Source of the DNA: Chryseobacterium sp. Leaf405
Lineage (GTDB): Bacteria; Bacteroidota; Bacteroidia; Flavobacteriales; Weeksellaceae
DNA: 64,000 nucleotides
Reading direction: 5' to 3'
Assembly: GCF_001425355.1 (NCBI RefSeq)
Contig: NZ_LMQN01000016.1
Coordinates: forward strand, 144,360-208,359
Both the position numbers and the translations under genes were made by a program. The notes beneath the pieces were generated by a model, which made no database searches, had not been told where the DNA came from, and saw only the letters and a list, made by a program, of their open reading frames with translations. This document shows positions 7,969 through 16,500 of the stretch, one piece after another. Positions within the stretch are counted from its first letter, which is position 1; the number at the start of each line of letters is the position of its first letter.

Positions 7969-9147
7969 TTATTTTAAACTATTTTTCAAAATTTCAGAAA
8001 CTTTTTCAATTTCTTCTGTGGTATTGAAATAATGTGGCGACAATCTTACAATTCCATGAATATTTTTATTTGTAAAATCAATTAAAGCAGAATTTTTATA
8101 CGTTGCAGAAAAATATACATTATTTTCTTTCAAAACTTTTTGAATATTTTCAAGATCTCCATCCGGACCGGAAAAAGTAATGATACTGCTCAGATTATTT
8201 CCTAAATCCCAAACTTGGAAGCCGCTATTTCTAAGATTTTGTCTTAATTTCTGTGATAATTCTCTATTATAATGTTCAATATTATCTAAACCAATATCAT
8301 TTGCATACTGTAAAGCTTTTGTGAAACCAAGCAACGAAGCATAAGAAATTTCCCAATGCTCGAATCTTTTTGCGGTTTTAAACAATTCATAATCATTATA
8401 TTCTGTCCAATTTGCTCCTCTCATATCCAATAATAAAGGCGCATGATTCTGTTCTAAAATTTTATCTGAAACATATAAAAATCCAGTTCCTCTTGGTCCT
8501 CGCATGAATTTTCTTCCTGTTGCGGTAAGGAAATCACAACCAATTTTTTCAACATCAACAACCATTTGACCAACAGACTGACAGGCATCTACCAAATATA
8601 AAATATTGTACTGCTTACATATTTTTCCGACAGCTTCTACATTTTGAATCAATCCCGAATTGGTAGGAATATGTGTGACAGCGACTAATTTTGGATCATA
8701 TAGCTTAATAAAGTTTTCCAAATCTTCCAAATCTAATTCGTTATCTGAAAGATTTTTCGTTCTTATGACTTTTACATTTAATTTTTTCTGTAGCGAAATA
8801 AATGTGATCTGATTGGAAATATAATCATCTACAGTCGTAATAATTACATCTCCTTCTTCGAAAATAATACTCGACAAAGCCTTGGCAAATGCTTCAGTTG
8901 CGCTGGTTGCAAAAGCAATATTGGAAGGTTTACAGTTGATTAATCTTGCCGTTTCATTATAAAATTGTTCCAATAATTCTGCATTTCTATTGGCAACTTC
9001 ATATCCACCGAATTGTTCTTCCTGATGTAAATAATCAACCATTGAATCTACTACAATGCTTGGCATTAATGAAGAACCTGCATTATTTAGAAATATTTTC
9101 CCATCTGATAACCCTCTGATGTCTTGTCTTATTATATCTGTATTCAT
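7969..9147 (-). CDS. Class V aminotransferase-fold PLP enzyme
   Basis: A 392-residue fold-type I PLP enzyme. Key elements: NNAGSSLMP at the N-terminus, the cofactor loop ATSATEAFAKAL, HIPTNSGLIQNVE, LVDACQSVGQMVVDV (Asp and Gln contacting the cofactor) and the Schiff-base lysine in ATGRKFMRGPRGTGFLYVS. It belongs with cysteine desulfurase-like and isopenicillin-N-epimerase-like enzymes. The catalytic cysteine loop of true SufS/IscS desulfurases is not evident, and no Fe-S assembly genes are near, so I do not assign a specific reaction. It is convergent with the MntR-like gene. Confidence 0.82.
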   Translation of the reverse strand: MNTDIIRQDIRGLSDGKIFLNNAGSSLMPSIVVDSMVDYLHQEEQFGGYEVANRNAELLEQFYNETARLINCKPSNIAFATSATEAFAKALSSIIFEEGDVIITTVDDYISNQITFISLQKKLNVKVIRTKNLSDNELDLEDLENFIKLYDPKLVAVTHIPTNSGLIQNVEAVGKICKQYNILYLVDACQSVGQMVVDVEKIGCDFLTATGRKFMRGPRGTGFLYVSDKILEQNHAPLLLDMRGANWTEYNDYELFKTAKRFEHWEISYASLLGFTKALQYANDIGLDNIEHYNRELSQKLRQNLRNSGFQVWDLGNNLSSIITFSGPDGDLENIQKVLKENNVYFSATYKNSALIDFTNKNIHGIVRLSPHYFNTTEEIEKVSEILKNSLK

Positions 9148-9191
9148 TTTTATCTGATTTACTTAATTTTCACTAAACAATTTTACACAAA

Positions 9192-9219
9192 AAATCCCGA
9201 AATTTCGATAACGGGATTT
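9192..9219 (-). terminator. Terminator of the tssG-tssN-tssK operon
   Basis: AAATCCCG (9192-9199) pairs with CGGGATTT (9212-9219); on the minus strand the stem is followed by a T-rich tract. It lies 23 bases past the tssK stop codon. Confidence 0.8.
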
Positions 9220-9241
9220 ATATTTTAAATTGATTCTGTTT

Positions 9242-10387
9242 TTAATCTAAAACGCTCCAACCTCTTTTCGGATTGCTGTTGTTGGATACTTCCTGTTCGT
9301 TAACAATAATATTCTCTTTTCTTTGACCAATGTAATCAAGCTCGCTTAATTTAGAGAAAATCGTTTCTAAGCTTCTTAACATTTGCTGAATGTAAACGAA
9401 AGGCTCTCCACAATTATGATGATCGTAATTGGTTTCGGCAACAATAGAAAGTTGATTCAACAGTGTGTGTGGTGCAATTTCGCTCCATTCTAAACTGTAA
9501 TTTAACATTTCCTCCAATTCGGCAGGAACTATAACCTGAGTCGCATTGTACATACGAAGTGCCAGCTTAGCAAAAGATTCGATTAAAAATACCGGTGGCT
9601 GATAAGGCGTAATATTCCTGAACTGGAAATACATATCCCCAAAAGTATTAATCATCGTATTACAGAGATACTTAACGTTTTGTGCTAATGCTGTATTTTG
9701 ATTTTTATGAGATGTTTTCTGGATGATTTTAAAAGCATACTGTTGTAAATTTCCAATAGATTTTGCAAAACTATTGTAATAATCCAACAATGCAGGATGG
9801 CTCTGAATCGACGTACACGGCGGAATAAAATTAGAATCTACCTGCGCAATATTTCCTTTTAAATCTACTTTCCCGATGATTAAATAATTTCCTCCCGAAT
9901 AACTGCTGTTCAAAGAATTCACAGGCAACAATTCAATATGATGATTCGGTTGTGTGCTTGGATGGCGAGGCGGAATTTCCTCGGGATCAATATCTCCAAA
10001 CGGAACTTTATCAAACGGATTAACAGAAATTAGGATATAATATTCGCCATCAGCCTGCTCTTCATTCATTGTTTTTGCCAATGATTTTACACTTACTCTT
10101 CGGTCATTCAATTCAATCCTATACCCCGCCATTGTTACTGCAGTACAATGTTTTATAACCAGCTGAACATCATTTGTTGCCGTATTATGAACATCAAAAA
10201 TTGTTCTGTCAGTGAACTCATTTGAGATGGGTAAAAGTCCGTAATTATATGTTGTGATTCCCAATGAATTGGAATCTCTGATGGTATCAATTAAAAAATT
10301 ATCCTGATCATTAAGATGTCTCTGGGAAACCTTCATCCCGTCAACCCAATTGATGGCAAAATGCTTAATAGGCTGTATCATATTCAA
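9242..10387 (-). CDS. tssK: Type VI secretion baseplate protein TssK (Bacteroidota subtype)
   Basis: A 381-residue cytosolic protein. It opens with HFAINWVDGMKVSQRHLNDQ, the counterpart of the V-x-W-x-E-G-M-x-L-x-P-Q-H-F signature of TssK in other T6SS types, followed by the beta-shell domain (including DVQLVIKHCTAVTMAGYRIEL) and a C-terminal helical and head part. TssK joins the T6SS baseplate to the membrane complex. It is shorter than proteobacterial TssK (about 440 residues), as is usual in subtype iii. It is last in the operon, 18 bases after tssN. The call follows from this signature plus its TssG/TssN-like neighbours. Confidence 0.8.
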   Translation of the reverse strand: MNMIQPIKHFAINWVDGMKVSQRHLNDQDNFLIDTIRDSNSLGITTYNYGLLPISNEFTDRTIFDVHNTATNDVQLVIKHCTAVTMAGYRIELNDRRVSVKSLAKTMNEEQADGEYYILISVNPFDKVPFGDIDPEEIPPRHPSTQPNHHIELLPVNSLNSSYSGGNYLIIGKVDLKGNIAQVDSNFIPPCTSIQSHPALLDYYNSFAKSIGNLQQYAFKIIQKTSHKNQNTALAQNVKYLCNTMINTFGDMYFQFRNITPYQPPVFLIESFAKLALRMYNATQVIVPAELEEMLNYSLEWSEIAPHTLLNQLSIVAETNYDHHNCGEPFVYIQQMLRSLETIFSKLSELDYIGQRKENIIVNEQEVSNNSNPKRGWSVLD

Positions 10388-10405
10388 TATTTTTAAATGG
10401 TGTGT

Positions 10406-11305
10406 TTATGCTTTTCTTACTCCTTCTTCCTCGTGCTGAATGACTCTTTTACAGATGACAACATCGTTTTCTGCCACTCTGTTTTCAGTAATATCCTGGT
10501 CGAAATCAATATATTTTCTAAAACTGAAAAACGATTTTTTTGTATAAAATATCCAATAATACGGTTCTTGCGTATCATCAGAAAGATGAATAATAGAATT
10601 TGGATTTTTATGGTTGTAATCATCAACAACTCTGTAAAACCAATCTCCAAAAGTCACGCCAGTCGGCAATGTTTTCGCTTTAATCCTGAATCTGTTGGCA
10701 TCTTCAAGGTTTTTACTTAATTCAACATTCAAAACCATTAGACGATCAAAATCAGCACCTTCAAAATCCGGAAGTTTCTGATCCGGAGAATATCTCCATG
10801 TTTTATAAATATCCACCGGAATACTTATTAACTGAACATAACAATAATGAAAAACCAACGGAACTAAAAAGATAAAAATACTTGTCGCCGCCATGATCGG
10901 GTCTCCTGTTCCTTTGCTCATCCATCCGAAAATTAGATAGAAAAGATAACCTCCTGCTCCGATACATGTTATTGAAAGTATAGATTCAAATAAAATGCTT
11001 TTTGTAGTCGAAGTAAAATGCTTCTTGAAATACCTGTCGGATAAATTAACATGAATAATCCCTAAAATAAGGTAAATAATTTGTGCAATGAGATACCAGT
11101 ACGGATTAAACAAATTTCCCGCAAACCCGAAAATCCCCGGAACCGCAAGACATAAGCTGCACAGCAGCACGTAGATGATAATCGTTTTAATTTTAATAGC
11201 GGGTTTATTCTTTCTGATAATTCCTAAAATCACCATCATGATAACCGCAAACAAAGGCATTAAAATATACCTTAAAAAGATCCCTTTTACTGAAGAAATT
11301 TCCAT
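10406..11305 (-). CDS. tssN: Type VI secretion membrane protein TssN-like
   Basis: A 299-residue protein with an N-terminal membrane block of about five helices (near residues 10-28, 40-62, 70-90, 105-130, 138-160), then a soluble C-terminal half of about 130 residues (VLNVELSKNLEDANRFRIKAKTL is one helix, and YNHKNPNSIIHLSDDTQEPY follows). That layout fits TssN, one of the membrane proteins specific to Bacteroidota T6SS, thought to replace TssL/TssM-type functions. The position between TssG- and TssK-like genes supports it. The soluble domain has no motif I can name with certainty, so the identification leans on context. Confidence 0.65.
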   Translation of the reverse strand: MEISSVKGIFLRYILMPLFAVIMMVILGIIRKNKPAIKIKTIIIYVLLCSLCLAVPGIFGFAGNLFNPYWYLIAQIIYLILGIIHVNLSDRYFKKHFTSTTKSILFESILSITCIGAGGYLFYLIFGWMSKGTGDPIMAATSIFIFLVPLVFHYCYVQLISIPVDIYKTWRYSPDQKLPDFEGADFDRLMVLNVELSKNLEDANRFRIKAKTLPTGVTFGDWFYRVVDDYNHKNPNSIIHLSDDTQEPYYWIFYTKKSFFSFRKYIDFDQDITENRVAENDVVICKRVIQHEEEGVRKA

Positions 11306-11362
11306 TAGTCTTTTTTCAAATTTATATTTTTATTGGTAATTGTAAATATAGTTAAAAATATT

Positions 11363-12304
11363 TTACAGAAACGTAGAGTATCCGAGACGATTGGTATTTC
11401 TTTCATCATCTTCCAGCGCAAAAGAATATTCCTTCTTTTCGGTGATAAAATTCTCTTCAACATCTACACTTACAGGTAAAAAATAATCGTACAACGTCTG
11501 AAGAACTTTTCTGAAAGGACTTCCGTCAATATACTTTCTCATTTCAGGATAAGGAATCGGTCCGACATTGACTACCCAGTTTCTCTGTCCATCCATATGT
11601 TTCCCGCTCGGAATATAGGTGACTCCCAATCTTGAGTTTCCCAACAGCATAGAATCATTATTACTTTTCATTTTTTCTATGATATTAGGGGCGAAGGAAA
11701 CTTCGACAGGCACCTGTAAAAGTGCAGTCATACATCTTTCAAACCATTTTTTATCGCCTCTTATCTGATGAAAAAACGGTAATATATAAATGAAAATGTA
11801 AGCATTTTTTTTGTCCAGCATATCAATTAACGGCCACAATTCTCTCACCGTATGAAGCAAAGAATCTGTGTCGCTGGAGATATCAAAATCAAATTCTTTA
11901 AGCAAAGCGCTGATTTCAGTGAAAAATATTTCCAGTTCAAACGGGCGGAAAAATTTTCTGGCGTCCTCTTCCACTTTTTTCTGTTTGCGGATCTCACGGA
12001 CAACGCTTTCTACATTTTTACGTGTTGCGCCCAACGACGGTGGATGAAACAAACCCTCAGGAAGATAATCATAAATACCTTCCCTATACGTTTCTATAGT
12101 AAAAACTTCTTCGTCGAAACCCAAATAATTGCTCGAAATACTTTTAATATCTTTTAAGTAAGCACGGTCATTAATTCCAATTCGGTCGATAAAAATATTG
12201 CTTACCGCTCTGTGATATTTCAACAGGTTTACCGCAACAGCTTCCGCTTTAAAATCTGTCTGCAGTTTATTGTAATTCATGTCTAGAATATTATTCTCAT
12301 ACAT
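11363..12304 (-). CDS. tssG: Type VI secretion baseplate protein TssG-like
   Basis: A 313-residue soluble protein. The clearest evidence is the C-terminal block: LLGNSRLGVTYIPSGKHMDG, then NWVVNVGPIPYPEMRKYIDG and FRKVLQTLYDYFLP. It parallels the TssG core, where LG-x-G-x-R-V-x-D is followed by F-R-I-x-L-G-P-L-x-x-x-x-F-x-x-F-L-P-G and a VxxY element. TssG is the adaptor of the baseplate wedge with TssE and TssF. The N-terminal ATG at 12304 was kept, though a second ATG nine codons on is possible. It heads a three-gene operon (57 bases to tssN); no tssE or tssF is near. Confidence 0.75.
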   Translation of the reverse strand: MYENNILDMNYNKLQTDFKAEAVAVNLLKYHRAVSNIFIDRIGINDRAYLKDIKSISSNYLGFDEEVFTIETYREGIYDYLPEGLFHPPSLGATRKNVESVVREIRKQKKVEEDARKFFRPFELEIFFTEISALLKEFDFDISSDTDSLLHTVRELWPLIDMLDKKNAYIFIYILPFFHQIRGDKKWFERCMTALLQVPVEVSFAPNIIEKMKSNNDSMLLGNSRLGVTYIPSGKHMDGQRNWVVNVGPIPYPEMRKYIDGSPFRKVLQTLYDYFLPVSVDVEENFITEKKEYSFALEDDERNTNRLGYSTFL

Positions 12305-12544
12305 AGTGTCTTCTGTGATTTTGGCTTTGTAAAGGTAATATATCTCTTATTATTGAAAAAGTATTTTCTCAATATTTTTCATTCTAAAAATACTAATTTA
12401 TTGAAAATAACAAGAACAATATATCGCATTACCGTAAAAATACGGAAAATAAGATAACAACAAGCGGATGTCAGAGTAAATTTTAAGATTTTGTTAAATT
12501 TAAAAATCCCGAATGTAATTCTATTTCCTACTTCAAATTAAACT

Positions 12545-12552
12545 TATCTTTG
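12545..12552 (+). promoter_or_regulatory. -7 element of the S1/P1 nuclease gene
   Basis: TATCTTTG is an exact TAnnTTTG match. Transcription from it would begin near 12557, which argues that translation begins at the ATG at 12575 rather than at 12557. Confidence 0.55.
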
Positions 12553-12574
12553 CACCTTGAAAATGTTATTTACA

Positions 12575-13366
12575 ATGAAAAGTATTTATTCTAAAATTCT
12601 GATTTTAGCATTCATGGCATCTTCGCTTTATTCTTATGCATGGGGATTAACGGGGCACAGAATTATCGCAGAAATTGCAGAAAATCATCTTTCCGGAAAG
12701 GCGAGAAGAGAAATTAAAAAAATAATGGGCAGAGAGCGTCTTGCGTATTGGGCAAACTGGCCGGATTTCATCAAATCTGATACAACTGGCGCTTGGAAAC
12801 AGGCTTCAGCATGGCATTATGTAAACATCAATCCACAAACTGATTTCAAAGTTTTTGAAGAAAAACTAAAAGCTCAGGCAGGTCCGAGTTTGTATACTCA
12901 GGTTAAAACATTGTCGAGTCAGATTAAAGACGAAAAGACTTCTGAAAAAGACAGAAAAATAGCTTTGATTTTCCTTATACATATTATGGGAGATCTATCT
13001 CAGCCTCTACACGTTGGAAGAGCAGAAGATTTAGGAGGAAATAAAATTAATGTTACTTATTTTGGAGAAAAAACAAATTTACACTCAGTTTGGGACGGGA
13101 AATTGGTAGATTCACAAAAATACAGCTATACTGAATATTCTAAATTGTTAGATATTAAATCTGATGAAGAAGTAAAACAAATCCAAAAAGGTACACTGGA
13201 AGACTGGTTGTATGATTCTCATCAGATTGCGAACAAAATCTATGCACAGACTCCAAACGATTCTAAATTGGCTTACGATTATCAGTATAAATTCAATGAC
13301 ACCATGGAAAGACAGCTTCTTTACGGAGGTTTAAGACTTTCAAAATTGCTGAATGATTTGTTTTAA
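12575..13366 (+). CDS. S1/P1-type secreted zinc nuclease
   Basis: A 263-residue protein from the ATG at 12575; an in-frame ATG at 12557 would overlap the likely transcription start. The signal peptide ends just before AWGLTGH: in this family the mature N-terminal Trp itself binds zinc. Further ligands are visible in HRIIAEIAE, WPDFIKSD, WHYVNI, IHIMGDLSQPLHVG and HSVWDGKL, the complete tri-zinc His/Asp set. These enzymes degrade single-stranded DNA and RNA and remove 3' phosphates outside the cytosol, giving the cell nucleosides and phosphate. The gene is a single unit with its own promoter and terminator. Confidence 0.92.
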   Translation: MKSIYSKILILAFMASSLYSYAWGLTGHRIIAEIAENHLSGKARREIKKIMGRERLAYWANWPDFIKSDTTGAWKQASAWHYVNINPQTDFKVFEEKLKAQAGPSLYTQVKTLSSQIKDEKTSEKDRKIALIFLIHIMGDLSQPLHVGRAEDLGGNKINVTYFGEKTNLHSVWDGKLVDSQKYSYTEYSKLLDIKSDEEVKQIQKGTLEDWLYDSHQIANKIYAQTPNDSKLAYDYQYKFNDTMERQLLYGGLRLSKLLNDLF

Positions 13367-13394
13367 TAGTTGATTGTCAAACTTAAATTTATAT

Positions 13395-13420
13395 AAAGCG
13401 GAACTTTGGTTTCGCTTTTT
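13395..13420 (+). terminator. Terminator of the S1/P1 nuclease gene
   Basis: AAAGCGGAAC / GTTTCGCTTT stem (one G-T pair) followed by a T run, 28 bases after the stop codon. Confidence 0.75.
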
Positions 13421-13526
13421 CTATTTTAAACAGAGATTGCACTAATTTTTTTGACTAAACAAAAAGATTCTCGATCTGATTTTTTAAATCTATTTCTAAG
13501 CAAAGAAATAATAAATCGTTGTTGTA

Positions 13527-13534
13527 TAACTTTG
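13527..13534 (+). promoter_or_regulatory. -7 element upstream of rpoD
   Basis: TAACTTTG matches the TAnnTTTG consensus. It lies about 130 bases upstream of the rpoD start, so the mRNA would have a fairly long leader. No good -33 box is visible. Confidence 0.45.
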
Positions 13535-13666
13535 GAGCGATAATTTACAACTATTTCTTCAATGTTTATTTAATTTAATTAAATAAAAAATTATTGTAAC
13601 ATGTGTAACCTTTTTACCTTTTCAAACGTATAATATAATAGAAACTCTTTTTTGAGGATAAAATAG

Positions 13667-14533
13667 ATGAGACAATTAAAAATCACTAAGCAGGTAACCA
13701 ACAGGGAAACTGCTTCATTAGACAAGTATTTGCAGGAAATTGGTAAAGTTGAACTAATTACCGCGGACGAAGAGGTAGATTTGGCACAAAGAATCCGTGC
13801 AGGCGACAGAGCAGCATTGGAAAAATTAATTAAAGCCAACCTTCGTTTCGTGGTGTCAGTATCTAAACAGTACCAAAATCAAGGTCTTTCTTTACCCGAT
13901 TTAATTAATGAAGGTAACTTAGGATTGATGAAGGCGGCAAAAAGGTATGATGAAACAAGAGGTTTCAAATTTATCTCTTACGCAGTTTGGTGGATTCGTC
14001 AGTCAATTTTACAGGCGTTGGCAGAACAGTCAAGAATCGTAAGATTGCCGTTGAATAAAATCGGTTCTATCAACAAAATCAACAAAGCATATGCTCACCT
14101 TGAACAGGAAAATGAAAGACCACCTTCTCCGGAAGAATTGGCTGAAGTTCTTGATATGAGTGAGGAAGATATTAAAGAATCTATGAAAAACTCCGGAAGA
14201 CATTTGTCTATGGATGCGCCTTTGGTAGAAGGTGAAGATTCTAATCTTTATGATGTATTACGTTCTGGAGAATCTCCAAGTCCGGATAAAGATTTGATGC
14301 TTGAATCTCTTCAGATTGAGATCGAAAGAGCATTAAATACTTTAACGCCAAGAGAGGCAGATCTGGTAAGATTATATTTCGGTTTAAACGGAAAACATCC
14401 AATGACTTTGGAAGAAATCGGTGAAACCTTCGACCTTACAAGAGAGAGAGTTCGTCAGATTAAAGAAAAAGCGATCAAGAGATTGAAACACAATACCAGA
14501 AGTAAGATTTTAAAATCTTATTTAGGTAAGTAA
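13667..14533 (+). CDS. rpoD: RNA polymerase primary sigma factor (RpoD/SigA)
   Basis: A 288-residue sigma-70 protein. Region 1.2 ([25 protein letters not shown]) starts near residue 18, region 2 carries [21 protein letters not shown] and [10 protein letters not shown], region 3 spans residues about 125-205, and region 4 has [16 protein letters not shown] and the helix-turn-helix [18 protein letters not shown]. The protein lacks the long region 1.1 of proteobacterial RpoD, as is normal for Bacteroidota, and is the factor that recognises the TAnnTTTG promoters listed here. It is transcribed alone. Confidence 0.96.
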   Translation: MRQLKITKQVTNRETASLDKYLQEIGKVELITADEEVDLAQRIRAGDRAALEKLIKANLRFVVSVSKQYQNQGLSLPDLINEGNLGLMKAAKRYDETRGFKFISYAVWWIRQSILQALAEQSRIVRLPLNKIGSINKINKAYAHLEQENERPPSPEELAEVLDMSEEDIKESMKNSGRHLSMDAPLVEGEDSNLYDVLRSGESPSPDKDLMLESLQIEIERALNTLTPREADLVRLYFGLNGKHPMTLEEIGETFDLTRERVRQIKEKAIKRLKHNTRSKILKSYLGK

Positions 14534-14554
14534 TTTTTTACGAAACAATTATAC

Positions 14555-14588
14555 GCGGAGCTTGATTTTCAGGTTCCGCTTTTTTATT
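14555..14588 (+). terminator. Terminator of rpoD
   Basis: GCGGAGCTTG pairs imperfectly with CAGGTTCCGC and is followed by TTTTTTT, about 21 bases past the stop codon. Confidence 0.75.
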
Positions 14589-14740
14589 TGTAATTTTTAA
14601 AGTATCTTCAACTGATAAAAATGAATATTAAGCATAAAGTTTATCATTCTAAACTAAACAGGGCAAAATGAAGAATCTGTTTATATAACTTTAAAACAGA
14701 TCTCTTATTCCTCAAAATGACAATTAATAAAACAAATCCC

Positions 14741-15331
14741 ATGAAAAAAATACTTCTTACATCTACTCTATTTTTATTGACAATTTCCTGCAAAGAGAAT
14801 AATCAGACAAATACAGATATTGTTGAACAAGCCACGAAAAATACAGAATCAAGTTTTTCAATAAAACGAATGAGCAGATCTGAAGCTATTATTGACGGAA
14901 TTTATGCTGAAAAAATTAAAGATGATCCAAAACTCATCGAATTAGATAAGAAATTTAAGACTTTGCAAAATGACAGTCATATTATGCAAAATCTTTATGA
15001 TGATATTATAAATTCATCCGAGAATTATTACTCTGACGGAGAAAAAAGAGCGAAAAATATTATGGATTCTGCACTACAGAAGGAAATTTTAAATCTTTTG
15101 AAAAACAGTTCGGAAAAATATGATGTAAAAATTAATAAACTGAATGAACTAAAAATTCAAGTAAATCTTAATTTTATAAAACTTAACTCTTTTTATGACA
15201 TTTATAAAATTAAAAAAACGATTCCTGAGATTGAAAATTATCAGCAAACTCACCCATTAGACACGGACAGTTTGCAGAATTTCATCAATAAACAAAATAA
15301 ATTATTGAATGAACTGAAAAATTTAAAATAA
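14741..15331 (+). CDS. Putative lipoprotein of unknown function
   Basis: A 196-residue protein from the ATG at 14741; the frame opens earlier, at 14717, but the later start gives a clean lipoprotein signal peptide (MKKILLTSTLFLLTISC, Cys17). The mature part is charged and almost entirely helical, rich in Lys, Asn, Glu and Leu, with no named domain that I can see. Its stop overlaps the start of the FAD monooxygenase gene by one base (TAATG), so the two are translationally coupled in one operon. Why a lipoprotein and an FAD enzyme share a transcript is unclear. Confidence 0.72.
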   Translation: MKKILLTSTLFLLTISCKENNQTNTDIVEQATKNTESSFSIKRMSRSEAIIDGIYAEKIKDDPKLIELDKKFKTLQNDSHIMQNLYDDIINSSENYYSDGEKRAKNIMDSALQKEILNLLKNSSEKYDVKINKLNELKIQVNLNFIKLNSFYDIYKIKKTIPEIENYQQTHPLDTDSLQNFINKQNKLLNELKNLK

Positions 15332-16449
15332 TGAATTCAATTTCAATAATCGGAGGCGGAATTGGAGGTTTAGCGCTTGGAAATATTCTTAAACAACAAA
15401 ATTTAGATTTCACGATCTACGAATCTGCACCGGAAATAAAACCAATTGGTTCAGGAATTATGATGGCAATCAATGCCATGCAGATTTTTGATAAGCTTGG
15501 ATTAAAAGAAAAAATTGAAGATGCAGGAAATAAAATTCATGGGATTTCCATAACCGATGAAAATTTTAAATTAATCTCAAAAACCAATGTTCTTGAATTG
15601 GAAAAGAAATACAATTCCTGCAACGTTGCCATTCACAGAGCTGATTTGCAGAGAATTTTAGCTGAAAATATAGATTTCGAAAATATTAATTTAAACTCTT
15701 CGTTAAGTCAAATTAAAAAGGAAGAAAATTATATTCTCAATTTTGAAAACGGAAATTCAATTGAAAGTAAAATAGTGTTCGGAGCAGACGGAATAAAATC
15801 TAAAGTTAGAGATCAAATCATAGAACCCGGGAAAATCCGAAATGCAAAACAAATTTGCTGGCGTGGTTTAGCACAGTTTGATTTACCCGAAAAATTTCAT
15901 CATGAAGCGTTTGAAATTTGGGGAAAAGGAAAACGTTTCGGTTTTGTAAAAATGTCTGAGAAAAAAATCTATTGGTACGCCGTAATTAATGAAAGAAAAC
16001 AGAAACGTTACTCAAATTTGATTGATTATTTTTATGATTTTGATCCTTTAGTTTTAGATATTATTGAAAAAACTTTACCGGAAAATATTATTCTTAATGA
16101 CATCATCGATCTCTCACCTATCCCAAAATGGTATTCTGAAAACCTTTGTCTTATTGGTGATGCTGCTCACGCAACCACTCCAAATTTGGGTCAGGGCGCT
16201 TGTCAGGCAATTGAAGATGCTTATATCATTGGTAAATTATTGGAAAACAACAAAGATTTTAATTATATTTTTAATGAATTTCAAAAAATAAGAAGAAAAA
16301 AGGTGGATTATGTGGTAAATACAAGTTGGAAAATCGGACAGATTTCTCAATGGGAAAAAGGAAATTTTTTACGAAATTTCTTCATGAGATTAATTCCGGA
16401 AAGTATAAATCATAAATTAGTTGAACAAACTATTCGATTGGAAATATGA
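15331..16449 (+). CDS. FAD-dependent monooxygenase (PHBH fold)
   Basis: A 372-residue flavoprotein. The FAD-binding Rossmann motif IIGGGIGGLALGNIL is at the N-terminus with the acidic residue of strand 2 in FTIYESAPE. VFGADGIKSKVRDQI is the DG motif, and LIGDAAHATTPNLGQGACQAIEDA near residue 270 is the second FAD motif (GD). These define the class A flavin monooxygenases, which hydroxylate aromatic or related substrates with NAD(P)H. The closest named types would be 3-hydroxybenzoate-, salicylate- or TetX-like enzymes, but the substrate cannot be read from sequence. Coupled to the upstream lipoprotein gene. Confidence 0.88.
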   Translation: MNSISIIGGGIGGLALGNILKQQNLDFTIYESAPEIKPIGSGIMMAINAMQIFDKLGLKEKIEDAGNKIHGISITDENFKLISKTNVLELEKKYNSCNVAIHRADLQRILAENIDFENINLNSSLSQIKKEENYILNFENGNSIESKIVFGADGIKSKVRDQIIEPGKIRNAKQICWRGLAQFDLPEKFHHEAFEIWGKGKRFGFVKMSEKKIYWYAVINERKQKRYSNLIDYFYDFDPLVLDIIEKTLPENIILNDIIDLSPIPKWYSENLCLIGDAAHATTPNLGQGACQAIEDAYIIGKLLENNKDFNYIFNEFQKIRRKKVDYVVNTSWKIGQISQWEKGNFLRNFFMRLIPESINHKLVEQTIRLEI

Positions 16450-16466
16450 ATCTTTGGTTAAAAAAC

Positions 16467-16498
16467 AAAAAACTGCTTCAAAATTGAAACAGTTTTTT
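16467..16498. terminator. Bidirectional terminator
   Basis: AAAAACTG-CTTC / GAA-ACAGTTTTT hairpin between the converging FAD monooxygenase and multicopper oxidase genes, with A and T flanks on either side. Confidence 0.8.
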
Positions 16499-16500
16499 CA

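Noticed and set aside
11852..12157. Plus-strand frame of 101 residues opposite tssG
   Set aside because: Shadow of the minus-strand gene; codon pattern and composition are poor and no motif is seen.
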